Below, piece by piece: positions 33,974 to 41,882 of a stretch of DNA of 64,000 nucleotides. Source of the DNA: Beijerinckiaceae bacterium (lineage in GTDB: Bacteria > Pseudomonadota > Alphaproteobacteria > Rhizobiales > Beijerinckiaceae). Under the pieces are notes generated by a model that was not told the origin of the DNA, ran no database searches, and saw nothing but the letters and a program-made list of their open reading frames with translations. Numbering within the stretch: position 1 is the stretch's first letter; every line of letters starts with the position of its first letter. A program made the position numbers and the translations under genes. Where the stretch lies: the NCBI GenBank assembly GCA_021324915.1, contig JAJPIC010000022.1, forward strand, positions 1 through 64,000, read 5' to 3'.

Positions 33974-34819
33974 ATGAACGCCATCGAATTGCGCGACCTC
34001 ACCCTCAAGCTTGGCGGACGGGTCGTGCTGGCCGATATCAGCCTCGCCATTCCCTCGGGCCAATTCATCGGCGTCCTCGGACCTAACGGTTCTGGCAAGA
34101 CGAGCTTGATGCGTGCGCTCTTGGGGCTCGTGCCGCCGAGCGGCGGCACGATCTCTGTACTCGGCCGGCCGGCGACGCGCGGCAATCCGCGCATCGGCTA
34201 CATGCCGCAAGGCTCCGGCGCGGCGCCACCGGTCGCCCGGCTCTCCGGCTGGGATTTCGTGGCGAGCGTCGCCAATGGGCATCGGCTCGGCCTCCCTATC
34301 CTGAGCAAGGCGGCGCGCGCGGAAACCGAACGCGCCCTCGATCTCGTCGGCGCCGCAAAACTTGCCCGGCGCCCGCTGGCCGACCTTTCGGGCGGCGAGC
34401 GCCAGCGTCTTTTGCTCGCCCAGGCGCTCGTCGGCGAGCCGCAATTGCTCCTGCTCGATGAACCCCTCATCAGCCTCGATCCGCATCATCAGCAAGACGT
34501 CGTCGAGCTCGTCAAACGCCTCCAGGACGAGCTTAAGATCACGATCCTTTTCAGTGCGCATGAGATCAATCCGCTTTTGAGCGCCATCGATCAGGTGCTT
34601 TATCTCGGCGGCGGCAAAGCCGCTCTTGGCGCGGTCGACGAGGTGATCACCGGACCCGTTTTATCGCGACTCTATGGCGCCGAGATCGATGTCATTCGGG
34701 TCAAAGGCCGGATCTTCGTCATGTCGGGCGGCTACGAGGTCGAGCGGGACGAGCACCGGCATGAAGCGGCACATGGGCATGGAGCGGCACATGGGCGTGG
34801 AGCTCATGGCCATGTTTGA
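33974..34819 (+). CDS. znuC: Zinc ABC transporter ATP-binding protein with His-rich tail
   Basis: A 281-residue ABC ATPase with Walker A GPNGSGKTS, Q-loop MPQGSGAA, signature LSGGERQRLLLAQAL and Walker B LLLLDEPLISLD, and the switch His in FSAHEIN. The last 25 residues are rich in His (HRHEAAHGHGAAHGRGAHGH), unusual for an ATPase and suited to zinc binding. It energises import through the adjacent permease. The end overlaps the permease start by eight bases, encoding the His-rich tail in the overlap region. Confidence 0.88.
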   Translation: MNAIELRDLTLKLGGRVVLADISLAIPSGQFIGVLGPNGSGKTSLMRALLGLVPPSGGTISVLGRPATRGNPRIGYMPQGSGAAPPVARLSGWDFVASVANGHRLGLPILSKAARAETERALDLVGAAKLARRPLADLSGGERQRLLLAQALVGEPQLLLLDEPLISLDPHHQQDVVELVKRLQDELKITILFSAHEINPLLSAIDQVLYLGGGKAALGAVDEVITGPVLSRLYGAEIDVIRVKGRIFVMSGGYEVERDEHRHEAAHGHGAAHGRGAHGHV

Positions 34820-35615
34820 ATATGACTTCATGCGCAATGCCTTTGCCGCTGCGACAATCGTCGCGATTCTCGCCGGCACGACGGGCTATTTCCTGGTTCT
34901 GCGCGGCCAGACTTTCGCCGGGCATGCGCTTGCACACGTCGGATTCACCGGCGCCACCGGCGCTGTCCTCGTCGGGCTCGCCCCGCTCTGGGGATTGGTG
35001 GCGCTCACCACGGCCGCGGGCATTGCCATGGGCTTTACCGGCGAGCGCTTAGCGCAGCGCGACGTGGCAATAGGCCTGGTGCTCGCCTTTGCGCTCGCGC
35101 TCGGCCTGCTCTTTCTGCATTTCTACACGGCCTTCGCCACCCAGGCGACGACCTTGCTTTTCGGCAATGTACTTGCCGTCGACGTGCCGACCGTTGTCGT
35201 TCTGCTTATTCTCGGCACTGCGAGCCTTGCTATGCTCGCGGTCATCTCGCGCCCCCTGATCTTTGCCAGCCTCGAGCCTGAGCTCGCGGAAGCCAAGGGC
35301 GTCTCGCTTCGCCTCTATTCGGTGCTCTTTCTGGCGATCATTGCGCTGACGACCGCCGAATGCGCGCAGATCGTCGGCGTGTTGCTCGTCTTCGCCCTGA
35401 TGGTCGGGCCGGCCGCGGCGGCTCAGCGCTTCGCCCGGACTGTCGTTGCCGGGATTGCGCTTTCGGCATTCTTGGCGCTCATTGAAGCCTGGGGCGGAAT
35501 TACGCTTGCCTACTATACGGATTGGCCGAGCAGTTTCTGGATCACGGCGCTGAGCGTGGCGATCTATGTTCTCGCGGTCGTGCCGCGCCCAGTGGCAGCA
35601 CGCCGGTCCGCCTAG
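34812..35615 (+). CDS. znuB: Zinc ABC transporter permease
   Basis: A 267-residue permease of the ABC-3 metal family with about eight membrane segments: MFEYDFMRNAFAAATIVAIL at the start, LVLRGQTFAGHALAHVGFTG (the conserved loop), PLIFASLEPELAEAKGVSLR and VLLVFALMVGPAAAAQRFA. ATG 34812 was chosen at the family start; ATG 34806 is equally near the GGAG site. It overlaps the end of the ATPase gene, and its last four bases overlap the convergent L,D-transpeptidase gene. Confidence 0.88.
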   Translation: MFEYDFMRNAFAAATIVAILAGTTGYFLVLRGQTFAGHALAHVGFTGATGAVLVGLAPLWGLVALTTAAGIAMGFTGERLAQRDVAIGLVLAFALALGLLFLHFYTAFATQATTLLFGNVLAVDVPTVVVLLILGTASLAMLAVISRPLIFASLEPELAEAKGVSLRLYSVLFLAIIALTTAECAQIVGVLLVFALMVGPAAAAQRFARTVVAGIALSAFLALIEAWGGITLAYYTDWPSSFWITALSVAIYVLAVVPRPVAARRSA

Positions 35616-37231
35616 CGACCCGGGTTGAAGTTATCCGGAAGAGTAGCCGTCGCACCGTCGATCGTCGTGCTTTGGTTCGACGGATTGCTCGAATTGATGC
35701 TCGCCGTTGAATCTTCCCTCTCCCCGCGCAGCGGCGGAACGGGCCCGCCGACCGCCTCGGCGGCTCCAGTCGCTTGGGCCGGCGCGGTCGCGGCCGATTG
35801 CGGTGTCGGCTGCGTTTCGGAATAAAGCTGATTGAAGCCGGAGCCTGCGGGCTGCGGGGTTTGCTCCGCCGCCTGCGCCGGCGCCTTCTGTCCCTGCGGG
35901 GTAAAGAGGCGGGTCAGGATCGAGCCGTTGCCCTGCGTATCGGCCGGTGGTTCGGCCGCCTGAGCGGCCGCGGGCTGGGTCGCGACGGGCTGCGCGGCGG
36001 CCTGAGCCGGCGCCTGCCGCGCTTGCGGCGAGAAAAGCCGCGTGAAGATCGAGCCATCGGCCTGCTGTGGCTGCGGCTGGGTCTGTTGGGCCGCCGGCTC
36101 CGCATAGGCCACGGGCGTCTCGTCTGCCGGCTCGCCTCGCTTGGCGCGCAGCGCCGCGGCCTTCTTCTCGGCCGCTTCGGCCTTGGCAAGGTCCTTGGCT
36201 TCCGCGGCTTTGAGCTGCGCGGGTGTCAAATGTCTCTTCTCTTCGATCGCAAGGTCCTGCGATCCTTTTGCCAGCGCATCGGGATCGCTCACGTCGCCAT
36301 GCCAGGTGGCGAAATGCGCATTCTGTCCGCCATCGGCGTAGACGGTGTGAATTGCAGGAACGCCCTGCGCAACGAGTTCGGCGACTTTCGCATCGTCGTG
36401 CAATTCTTTGGCAGCGACTTCGCTCTGCACGAGTTCGTCTCGCTTCAGCGGCGGGCAAGGACCTGTCGGATCGAAGGACGAACCGTTCGCCGGATCGGCA
36501 TTGAAGACGTAATGGAGATTGCAGACGCCGACTTTGACCTCTTGATGAGTCACTTCGAAATTATCGGTCCCGACCTTCAGCTCCTTCCAAAAGCCGATGT
36601 TCGGATCGAGCCGGTATTTGGCGAAATTCTCCGCCGTCATGTGGAAGGGCATCGATTGCATTTGGATGGCGCGTTGCCCGCCGGCGAAGGCCTCGCGAGC
36701 CAGCGCGTAAATTTCCCCGATCTGCTGATCCGTCATCGAGAAGCAGCCGGCCGAGGAACAGATGCCGTGCACCATGATATTGCCGCCGGTGCGCCCATGC
36801 GCGCGGTCATAGGTGTTCGGATAGCCGACATTGAAGGAGAGGTAATAATTCGAGCGCGGATTCATCTGCCCCGGCGTGATCGAATAGAATCCCTCCGGCA
36901 CCTGCATGTCGCCTTCGCGCGTTTTCGGCCCGAGCTGACCGGACCAGCGACACATCGGATAGGTCTTGAGCAGCACGTATTGACCGTCCGAGCGCATTTT
37001 CCAGATTTCGAACTCCGCTTCTTTCTTGTAGGAGCGGATGAGAATCGGCGCTTCCTGGGTCGTGCCCTTTTCCTGCATCAGGGCGAGCATTTCGGGCGAA
37101 AGCGGCTGGTAGGCGCGGTCGGTAAGCTCGCCGCCGCCCGGTTCCTCGCTGCATCCGGCGAGAAGAACCGCGCTGAAGGCCGCGGCGGCTAACGCGCTGA
37201 TCCAGCCAACGGGTTTCGTCCTGAACAACAT
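35612..37231 (-). CDS. Lipoprotein L,D-transpeptidase-family protein with repetitive tail
   Basis: A 539-residue exported lipoprotein: lipobox LAGC with Cys27, then a YkuD-type domain at about 60-230 with MVHGICSSAGCFSM (His155, Cys163 catalytic). Such enzymes cross-link peptidoglycan or attach proteins to it in the periplasm. From about residue 330 the sequence is a Lys/Ala/Glu-rich helical stretch, then a Pro/Gln/Ala-rich disordered tail with a motif repeated at least twice (GSIFTRLFSPQ and GSILTRLFTPQ). The ATG is at 37231, after a GC-rich 133-base gap. Tail function is unknown. Confidence 0.85.
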   Translation of the reverse strand: MLFRTKPVGWISALAAAAFSAVLLAGCSEEPGGGELTDRAYQPLSPEMLALMQEKGTTQEAPILIRSYKKEAEFEIWKMRSDGQYVLLKTYPMCRWSGQLGPKTREGDMQVPEGFYSITPGQMNPRSNYYLSFNVGYPNTYDRAHGRTGGNIMVHGICSSAGCFSMTDQQIGEIYALAREAFAGGQRAIQMQSMPFHMTAENFAKYRLDPNIGFWKELKVGTDNFEVTHQEVKVGVCNLHYVFNADPANGSSFDPTGPCPPLKRDELVQSEVAAKELHDDAKVAELVAQGVPAIHTVYADGGQNAHFATWHGDVSDPDALAKGSQDLAIEEKRHLTPAQLKAAEAKDLAKAEAAEKKAAALRAKRGEPADETPVAYAEPAAQQTQPQPQQADGSIFTRLFSPQARQAPAQAAAQPVATQPAAAQAAEPPADTQGNGSILTRLFTPQGQKAPAQAAEQTPQPAGSGFNQLYSETQPTPQSAATAPAQATGAAEAVGGPVPPLRGEREDSTASINSSNPSNQSTTIDGATATLPDNFNPGR

Positions 37232-37364
37232 CGGCGCACGCTCTTTGACGCGAGGTCAGTCCCGGTGGGAGACCTCAGTCAAGCTATAAGCGTTATCCTT
37301 ATCCAACTCTTACCGCAACCCAAGGCAAGTTGCGGCGAGAGTTAACAAGTTCACACTGGCCGCT

Positions 37365-37658
37365 CTAGTAGGGCCAGGGATTAGGCCAAAATGTGTCGGT
37401 GTAAACGCCGCGCGAGCGGCAGACCCAAATCGGGCGATACCAAGTCACGTCGTTGTAAAGATTGAATTGTGGTTGGGGGACAACTTTGCAGAAGGGCGCA
37501 ATTCCTGCAAAACCCTTCGGATAGGGAGCCGTGGGCTCTTGGGCCGGCCCATAGCGGCCGATATCGGCCGCCTGCGCGGCCGTGCCGGCGAGCAAAACGA
37601 GGAAAACGAGGAAAACACCCGCATGAACGCCGGTTTTCCTGATATTTCGCGAGCTCAC
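37365..37658 (-). CDS. Small secreted protein, function unknown
   Basis: A 97-residue exported protein: signal peptide about 1-31 (ending AAQA-AD), then a Pro/Trp/Tyr-rich mature part with two cysteines, FCKVVPQPQFNLYNDVTWYR and PIWVCRSRGVYTDTFWPNPW, which probably form a disulfide. GTG at 37658 has GGAG seven bases upstream. Such small Cys-containing secreted proteins are common in Hyphomicrobiales; I cannot name a family. It is divergent from a second small secreted protein 61 bases away. Confidence 0.7.
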   Translation of the reverse strand: MSSRNIRKTGVHAGVFLVFLVLLAGTAAQAADIGRYGPAQEPTAPYPKGFAGIAPFCKVVPQPQFNLYNDVTWYRPIWVCRSRGVYTDTFWPNPWPY

Positions 37659-37719
37659 TGAAAGTCTCCGGCTCGGGATCTATCCGATTCGAGAATCCCG
37701 ACCAAAGAGAAGCTTGCCG

Positions 37720-38043
37720 ATGTTAAGAAAGCGGAAATTCTGGCAAGATGTGCCAATGCGGATCGCAGCGGTCTTCGCCCTCATGTGGTTATCGCTGGCC
37801 TGCGAACCGGCCCGGGCCGACGATCCGCTCGCTGCCGGTTTCATCCCCGCCATCACGTTCGGGCTTGCGATCAAGAGTTCGCCGGTTGCCGGGCCGCCGC
37901 CCCCTTCGGCGCCGCCCATTTCCTATTATCCGCCGGCCTCGGCGCCGCGCCGCGGGCCCGGCAGGCTCGCCTGCTGGTATGTGCCACGGCAAGTCTGGGA
38001 TGGTTTCGGCTTTGTCGTGACGCGCGTGCGTGTCTGCGGCTGA
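37720..38043 (+). CDS. Small secreted protein, function unknown
   Basis: A 107-residue exported protein, or 95 residues from the ATG at 37756. The signal peptide is MRIAAVFALMWLSLACEPARA-DD, then a Pro/Ser-rich linker and a C-terminal ending LACWYVPRQVWDGFGFVVTR followed by VRVCG, again with two cysteines and several aromatics. The spacing Cys ... Cys near the C-terminus resembles that of the divergent neighbour (FCKVV ... WVC). Its stop abuts that of the convergent TrcR gene. Confidence 0.65.
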   Translation: MLRKRKFWQDVPMRIAAVFALMWLSLACEPARADDPLAAGFIPAITFGLAIKSSPVAGPPPPSAPPISYYPPASAPRRGPGRLACWYVPRQVWDGFGFVVTRVRVCG

Positions 38044-38739
38044 TTATTCTTTTTCCTTGAGAGTCTTGAGCTTCGAGAAGACCGAGTCGACGTCGATATC
38101 GGGCTCCTGCTCGCGCGCGGCGGCAGGCGTTGCGAATACGTCGCGCTCCTCCTCCCGGGTCGTGACTTCCGCCGGCATCAAAGTCTGGCTGCGGTCTTCC
38201 TCCACCGGCACACGTTCTTTCGCGGCCCGGTTGACCTCGAAATCGAGATCCATCTGCGAGCAGAGGCCGAGCGTCACCGGATCCATCGGCGTCAAGGCAG
38301 CCGAATTCCAATGGGTGCGATTGCGGATCGATTGGAGCGTCGTCTTGGTCGTGCCGACGAGGCGCATGATCTGCGCATCTTTCAACTCCGGATGATTGCG
38401 CAGCAACCAGAGGATCGCATTCGGCCGGTCCTGGCGCCGCGACAGCGGCGTATACCGGGGCCCGCGCGGACGCTTGGCTTCCGGCAGTCTCACCTTTGTA
38501 TGAGCGAGCTGAAGCTGGTGACCGGGATCGCGTTCGCCAGCTGCGATCTCTTCGCGCGTCAGCTGACCAGAGGTAATCGGATCATGACCCCTGATGCCGG
38601 CCGCCACTTCGCCGTCGGCGATACCTTTCACCTCCAAGGGGTGGAGCTTACAGAAATTGGCGATCTGGTCGAAGCTGAGCGAGGTATTCTCGACGAGCCA
38701 GACAGCCGTTGCCTTGGGCATGAGGGGCGCGGTATTCAT
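38044..38739 (-). CDS. trcR: TrcR-type cell cycle transcriptional regulator (DUF1013)
   Basis: A 231-residue alphaproteobacterial protein: KATAVWLVENTSLSFDQIAN and CKLHPLEVKGIADGEVAAGI at the N-terminus, RPNAILWLLRNHPELKDAQI and MRLVGTTKTTLQSIRNRTHW in the middle, which is a helix-turn-helix and the signature of the DUF1013 family. Members bind cell-cycle-regulated promoters. The C-terminal 50 residues are acidic and variable. It is divergent from the DUF1192 gene, and neighbours another conserved alphaproteobacterial cell-cycle gene (RcdA-like). Confidence 0.88.
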   Translation of the reverse strand: MNTAPLMPKATAVWLVENTSLSFDQIANFCKLHPLEVKGIADGEVAAGIRGHDPITSGQLTREEIAAGERDPGHQLQLAHTKVRLPEAKRPRGPRYTPLSRRQDRPNAILWLLRNHPELKDAQIMRLVGTTKTTLQSIRNRTHWNSAALTPMDPVTLGLCSQMDLDFEVNRAAKERVPVEEDRSQTLMPAEVTTREEERDVFATPAAAREQEPDIDVDSVFSKLKTLKEKE

Positions 38740-38951
38740 TTTGTCTCTCCTGTGCAGGTCGAGCTACCGGCCCGCATATTTTTTTGCTCGGGCGCGCTCG
38801 CCACGAGCCTTAATCATCATATTGATGGGAAAGCCATTATCTAAGAGAGCGCGGGGCGGAATGCAATGAGCAGGCTTGGCCACGTCCGCTTCAAATTCCA
38901 CGCCGCGCGGTGACAACGAGATAGGGATCCTCTTTCCGCTTTCGGTGTGCC

Positions 38952-39149
38952 ATGGCCAGAGACGAAGACGATGCGCCGCGCCCGCCCGCGGTCCATGAGA
39001 TCGGTCAGCCGCTCGACACGCTTTCAGTCGAGGAGATCGGCGAGCGCATTGCCGCGCTCAAGGCGGAAATCGAACGGCTCGAACAGGCCCGCGCCGCCAA
39101 GGAAGCAAGCCGGTCGAGCGCGGCCGCCTTTTTCAAAACGGGCGGCTAG
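38952..39149 (+). CDS. DUF1192 family small coiled-coil protein
   Basis: A 65-residue protein typical of Hyphomicrobiales: a short N-terminal linker (DDAPRPPAVHEIGQPLDTLS) followed by a coiled coil VEEIGERIAALKAEIERLEQ and a tail ending in AAAFFKTGG. Length and the AAAFF end match the DUF1192 family, whose role is unknown. ATG 38952 is the only start. The operon ends here: the terminator at 39269 follows. Confidence 0.82.
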   Translation: MARDEDDAPRPPAVHEIGQPLDTLSVEEIGERIAALKAEIERLEQARAAKEASRSSAAAFFKTGG

Positions 39150-39172
39150 GGGACCGATTCGCTAAGACTTTG

Positions 39173-39193
39173 TTAAACTTTTCGCTTTATTAA
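39173..39193. promoter_or_regulatory. TTAA-N13-TTAA motif, downstream of DUF1192
   Basis: TTAA at 39173-39176 and 39190-39193, spacer 13 bases. The same spacing recurs at 39360-39380. It is between the DUF1192 stop (39149) and the terminator at 39269; it may be only an A/T-rich 3' region. Confidence 0.35.
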
Positions 39194-39268
39194 CAGGGTG
39201 TCGGCGACGAGCCGGCCGAGCCCGAGAATTTTTCCCCTCGGTCTCACACCTCCCCAACATCCACTTCC

Positions 39269-39296
39269 GGGAGCCGCCAAGGCGGCTCCCCTTTTT
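39269..39296 (+). terminator. Rho-independent terminator after the DUF1192 gene
   Basis: Perfect 10-bp stem GGGAGCCGCC / GGCGGCTCCC with loop AA, followed by CTTTTT. It lies in the 313-base gap 39150-39462, which otherwise holds two TTAA-N13-TTAA motifs and the promoter of the RcdA-like gene. Confidence 0.9.
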
Positions 39297-39359
39297 GGAC
39301 ATTGCCCTCCGGCGGGCTCCTTCTTCGGCCAACACCGCTTGCTCAGAACGGCAAATCCG

Positions 39360-39380
39360 TTAACCTTAGCTAAAGGTTAA
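39360..39380. promoter_or_regulatory. TTAACCTT/AAGGTTAA inverted repeat upstream of the RcdA-like gene
   Basis: Perfect 8-bp arms TTAACCTT and AAGGTTAA around AGCTA, 82 bases upstream of the ATG. It differs from the CtrA box (TTAA-N7-TTAA) in its 13-base spacing but uses the same half-sites. A cell-cycle regulator site is possible. Confidence 0.5.
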
Positions 39381-39462
39381 TGCCCGTTGTCTCGGCAACA
39401 GGCTTAAGATGCGTATCGGGGGCGTGCGGCAGTCCCTTCGGATCAGATTTCGAAGGATGCGT

Positions 39463-39984
39463 ATGAGTATGTTCGGGACCGAAGGCGCGGTTTCTTTCGC
39501 CAACCGTCTGGCGACGTCGGACTCTTTCAAATCCCTATTCCGCGAAGGCATGACTCTCGTCGAGGAGACGGCCGCCTATCTCGACGGCGAGGGCCGCGAG
39601 GAGGCGCGCGCCCTGTCGCGGCTTGCGGCGCTCGCCTATGCTACGGAGAGCATGCGGCTCACCACACGGCTGATGCAGATTGCTTCCTGGCTCTTGCTGC
39701 AAAGGGCTGTGAACGAAGGGGAGCTTTCGCAGAGCGAGGCGGCGGCCGAGAAGCGCAAAGTCCGCCTCAGCGAGCAGCAGATCTCGACCGGTCCGGACGG
39801 TTTCGCGAAACTGCCGCCGCGGCTCATCGCCATTATCGAGCGTTCGCTGCGTTTGCAGAGCCGGATCCTACATCTCGACCGGCTGATCCATCCGGCCTCA
39901 AGCACGAAAGTGCCCGAGGCGCTGGCGCATCCCTTGGAGCCGCAGCTCGAACTGCTCCGCGCCGCCTTCGGGACGGGCGAATAA
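39463..39984 (+). CDS. DUF1465 protein, RcdA-like
   Basis: A 173-residue helical protein of the alphaproteobacterial DUF1465 family, to which the Caulobacter CtrA-degradation adaptor RcdA belongs. Typical blocks are FANRLATSDSFKSLFREGMT, LVEETAAYLDGEGREEARAL and TESMRLTTRLMQIASWLLLQ, then KLPPRLIAIIERSLRLQSRI. It would act as an adaptor that delivers proteins to the ClpXP protease. ATG 39463 has AAGGA nine bases upstream. Convergent with rpmE, the stops are adjacent. Confidence 0.8.
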   Translation: MSMFGTEGAVSFANRLATSDSFKSLFREGMTLVEETAAYLDGEGREEARALSRLAALAYATESMRLTTRLMQIASWLLLQRAVNEGELSQSEAAAEKRKVRLSEQQISTGPDGFAKLPPRLIAIIERSLRLQSRILHLDRLIHPASSTKVPEALAHPLEPQLELLRAAFGTGE

Positions 39985-40215
39985 TTATTTCTTGCCGAGA
40001 CCGATGTTGCCGAAGCGCGTGTTGAAGCGGGTGAGGCGTCCGCCGCGGTCGACGAGATGCGCCGACCCGCCGGTCCAGGCGGGATGGGTCTTCGGATCGA
40101 TGTCGAGATGCAGGCTCGCGCCTTGCGCGCCATAGGTCGAGCGCGTGATATATTCATTGCCGTCGGTCATGACGACTTTGATGAAATGATAATTCGGATG
40201 ACCTTCGGGCTTCAT
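39985..40215 (-). CDS. rpmE: 50S ribosomal protein L31
   Basis: A 76-residue L31: [20 protein letters not shown] followed by EYITRSTYG and the C-terminal FNTRFGNIG, of the zinc-free type common in alphaproteobacteria (no CxxC). It is a large-subunit ribosomal protein. ATG 40215 begins the family signature. The stop touches that of the RcdA-like gene; the gap to isocitrate lyase upstream holds a hairpin. Confidence 0.95.
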   Translation of the reverse strand: MKPEGHPNYHFIKVVMTDGNEYITRSTYGAQGASLHLDIDPKTHPAWTGGSAHLVDRGGRLTRFNTRFGNIGLGKK

Positions 40216-40333
40216 CGCTAAATTCCGGTTTTCGGCTGAGACGGTTCCGGCGTCCCTATAGACCTTTCCGGCCTCGCAGAGCAAGCGCGCGGCGGCTCGG
40301 GAGCGCCCCCTTTTTGATCGGCGCCGAATGCAA

Positions 40334-40354
40334 GGCGGCCCGAAAAGGGCCGCC
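40334..40354 (-). terminator. GC-rich hairpin downstream of aceA
   Basis: Perfect 8-bp stem GGCGGCCC / GGGCCGCC with loop GAAAA, 27 bases beyond the aceA stop and before rpmE. No T run follows, so the terminator role is likely but not certain. Confidence 0.6.
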
Positions 40355-40380
40355 CGCTGAATTCGTCGCCGTTTCAAGAA

Positions 40381-41691
40381 TTATTCGGCGGCGGCAACCT
40401 TCTTGCCGCCGTGGAACTGCGCGGCCTCGGTCGATTCGCGCAGCGCAACCGTCGAAGCCTTGCCGCCCGACACGATCTCGGCGACCGTATCGAAATAGCC
40501 GGTGCCGACTTCGCGCTGATGGCGGGTTGCCGAATAGCCGCGCTTCTCGGCTGCGAATTCCGCCTCCTGCAGCTCGGTATAGGCCGCCATGCCGCGATCG
40601 CGATAGCCGTGGGCAAGATCGAACATCGACAGATTGAGCGCATGGAAGCCGGCGAGCGTGACGAACTGGAACTTATAGCCCATGGCGCCGAGCTCGCGCT
40701 GGAACTTGGCGATCGTCGCCTCGTCCAGCTTCGCCCGCCAGTTGAACGAAGGCGAGCAATTATAGGCCATCAGCTTGCCCGGGTAGTGCTTGTGCACGCC
40801 CTCGGCGAATTTGCGCGCATCCTCGAGGTTCGGGTGCGAGGTTTCCCACCAGAGAATGTCCGCGATGTCCGCATAGGCGAGGCCGCGCGCGATGCAATGA
40901 TCGACGCCCGTGCCTTCTTTGAGGCGGAAGAAACCTTCCGGCGTACGGCTGTCCGGCTCGATGAAACGGCGGTCGCGCTCATCGACATCCGAGGTGATGA
41001 GCTTGGCGGATTCCGCATCGGTGCGGGCGACGACGATCGTCGGCACGCCGCAGACATCGGCCGCTAACCGCGCGGCGGCGAGGCTGCGCTCATGCTGGGC
41101 GGTCGGAATAAGGACTTTGCCGCCCATATGGCCGCACTTTTTCTCCGAAGCGAGCTGATCCTCGAAATGGACCGCCGCCGCGCCGGCATCGATATAGGCC
41201 TTCATGATCTCGAAGACGTTGAGCGCGCCGCCGAAACCCGCTTCGGCGTCGGCGAAGATCGGCGCGAACCAATCGCGCGTGACGCGGCCCTCGGCATGTT
41301 CGATCTCGTCGCAGCGCTTCAGCGCATTATTGATGCGGCGGGCAAGTTCGGGTCCGGAATTGGCCGGATAAAGCGATTGATCCGGATACATCGCGCCCGC
41401 CACATTGGCGTCGGCCGCGACCTGCCAGCCCGAAAGATAGATCGCCTCGAGCCCGGCGCGGACCTGCTGAACCGCCTGATTGCCGGTAAGCGCGCCGAGC
41501 GCATGGACATAGGGGCGCTCATGCAAGAGCTTCCAGAGCTTGTTGGCGCCCCGCTCAGCCAGGGTATGGGCGATCGGGAAGGAACCGCGCAGGCGCTGCA
41601 CATCGGCAGGCGTATAGGGACGGCGAATGCCGTCGAAGCGGCCCTTCGGCGCCGAGGGCACCAATTCCTCAAAAGTCGCTGGATTGCTCAT
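40381..41691 (-). CDS. aceA: Isocitrate lyase
   Basis: Cleaves isocitrate to succinate and glyoxylate, the first step of the glyoxylate shunt. The 436-residue protein has the catalytic [15 protein letters not shown], the upstream [20 protein letters not shown] and [12 protein letters not shown], and the late [15 protein letters not shown] at 41691 is preferred over the adjacent ATG 41694 by spacing from AGGACG. It is divergent from a RamB-type regulator, with a RamB-like box 107 bases upstream. No malate synthase gene lies in the window. Confidence 0.95.
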   Translation of the reverse strand: MSNPATFEELVPSAPKGRFDGIRRPYTPADVQRLRGSFPIAHTLAERGANKLWKLLHERPYVHALGALTGNQAVQQVRAGLEAIYLSGWQVAADANVAGAMYPDQSLYPANSGPELARRINNALKRCDEIEHAEGRVTRDWFAPIFADAEAGFGGALNVFEIMKAYIDAGAAAVHFEDQLASEKKCGHMGGKVLIPTAQHERSLAAARLAADVCGVPTIVVARTDAESAKLITSDVDERDRRFIEPDSRTPEGFFRLKEGTGVDHCIARGLAYADIADILWWETSHPNLEDARKFAEGVHKHYPGKLMAYNCSPSFNWRAKLDEATIAKFQRELGAMGYKFQFVTLAGFHALNLSMFDLAHGYRDRGMAAYTELQEAEFAAEKRGYSATRHQREVGTGYFDTVAEIVSGGKASTVALRESTEAAQFHGGKKVAAAE

Positions 41692-41797
41692 CATCGTCCT
41701 CCGGACGCACGGCGTTGACAGGGATTGACAATCAAAGGGCGCGAAGCCCGTTGGATGCTTCGTATAAGGGCAAAAAGGCCTCAATTCGCAACTGAGG

Positions 41798-41807
41798 ACT
41801 TTGCAAA
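41798..41807. promoter_or_regulatory. RamB-like box between aceA and its regulator
   Basis: ACTTTGCAAA, identical to the core of the published RamB binding motif (A/G-A-ACTTTGCAAA) of actinobacterial acetate genes. It is in the divergent intergenic region, 107 bases from aceA and 76 bases before the regulator start. Nearby, TGTAAATT occurs twice 16 bases apart (41820 and 41836). Confidence 0.65.
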
Positions 41808-41882
41808 ATCGGGTTGCCTTGTAAATTCAAGACGGTGTAAATTGTCAATATGTGAATAATTGACTCGGAGCTGGCCACGCTC

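Noticed and set aside
35774-37192. Long plus-strand frame opposite the L,D-transpeptidase gene
   Set aside because: Arg/Gly/Leu repeat composition mirrors the Ala/Pro/Gln tail of the real gene; no start context or motif.
39198-39380. Short plus-strand frame across the terminator after the DUF1192 gene
   Set aside because: It contains the strong terminator hairpin and the TTAA repeat; there is no ribosome site or known motif.
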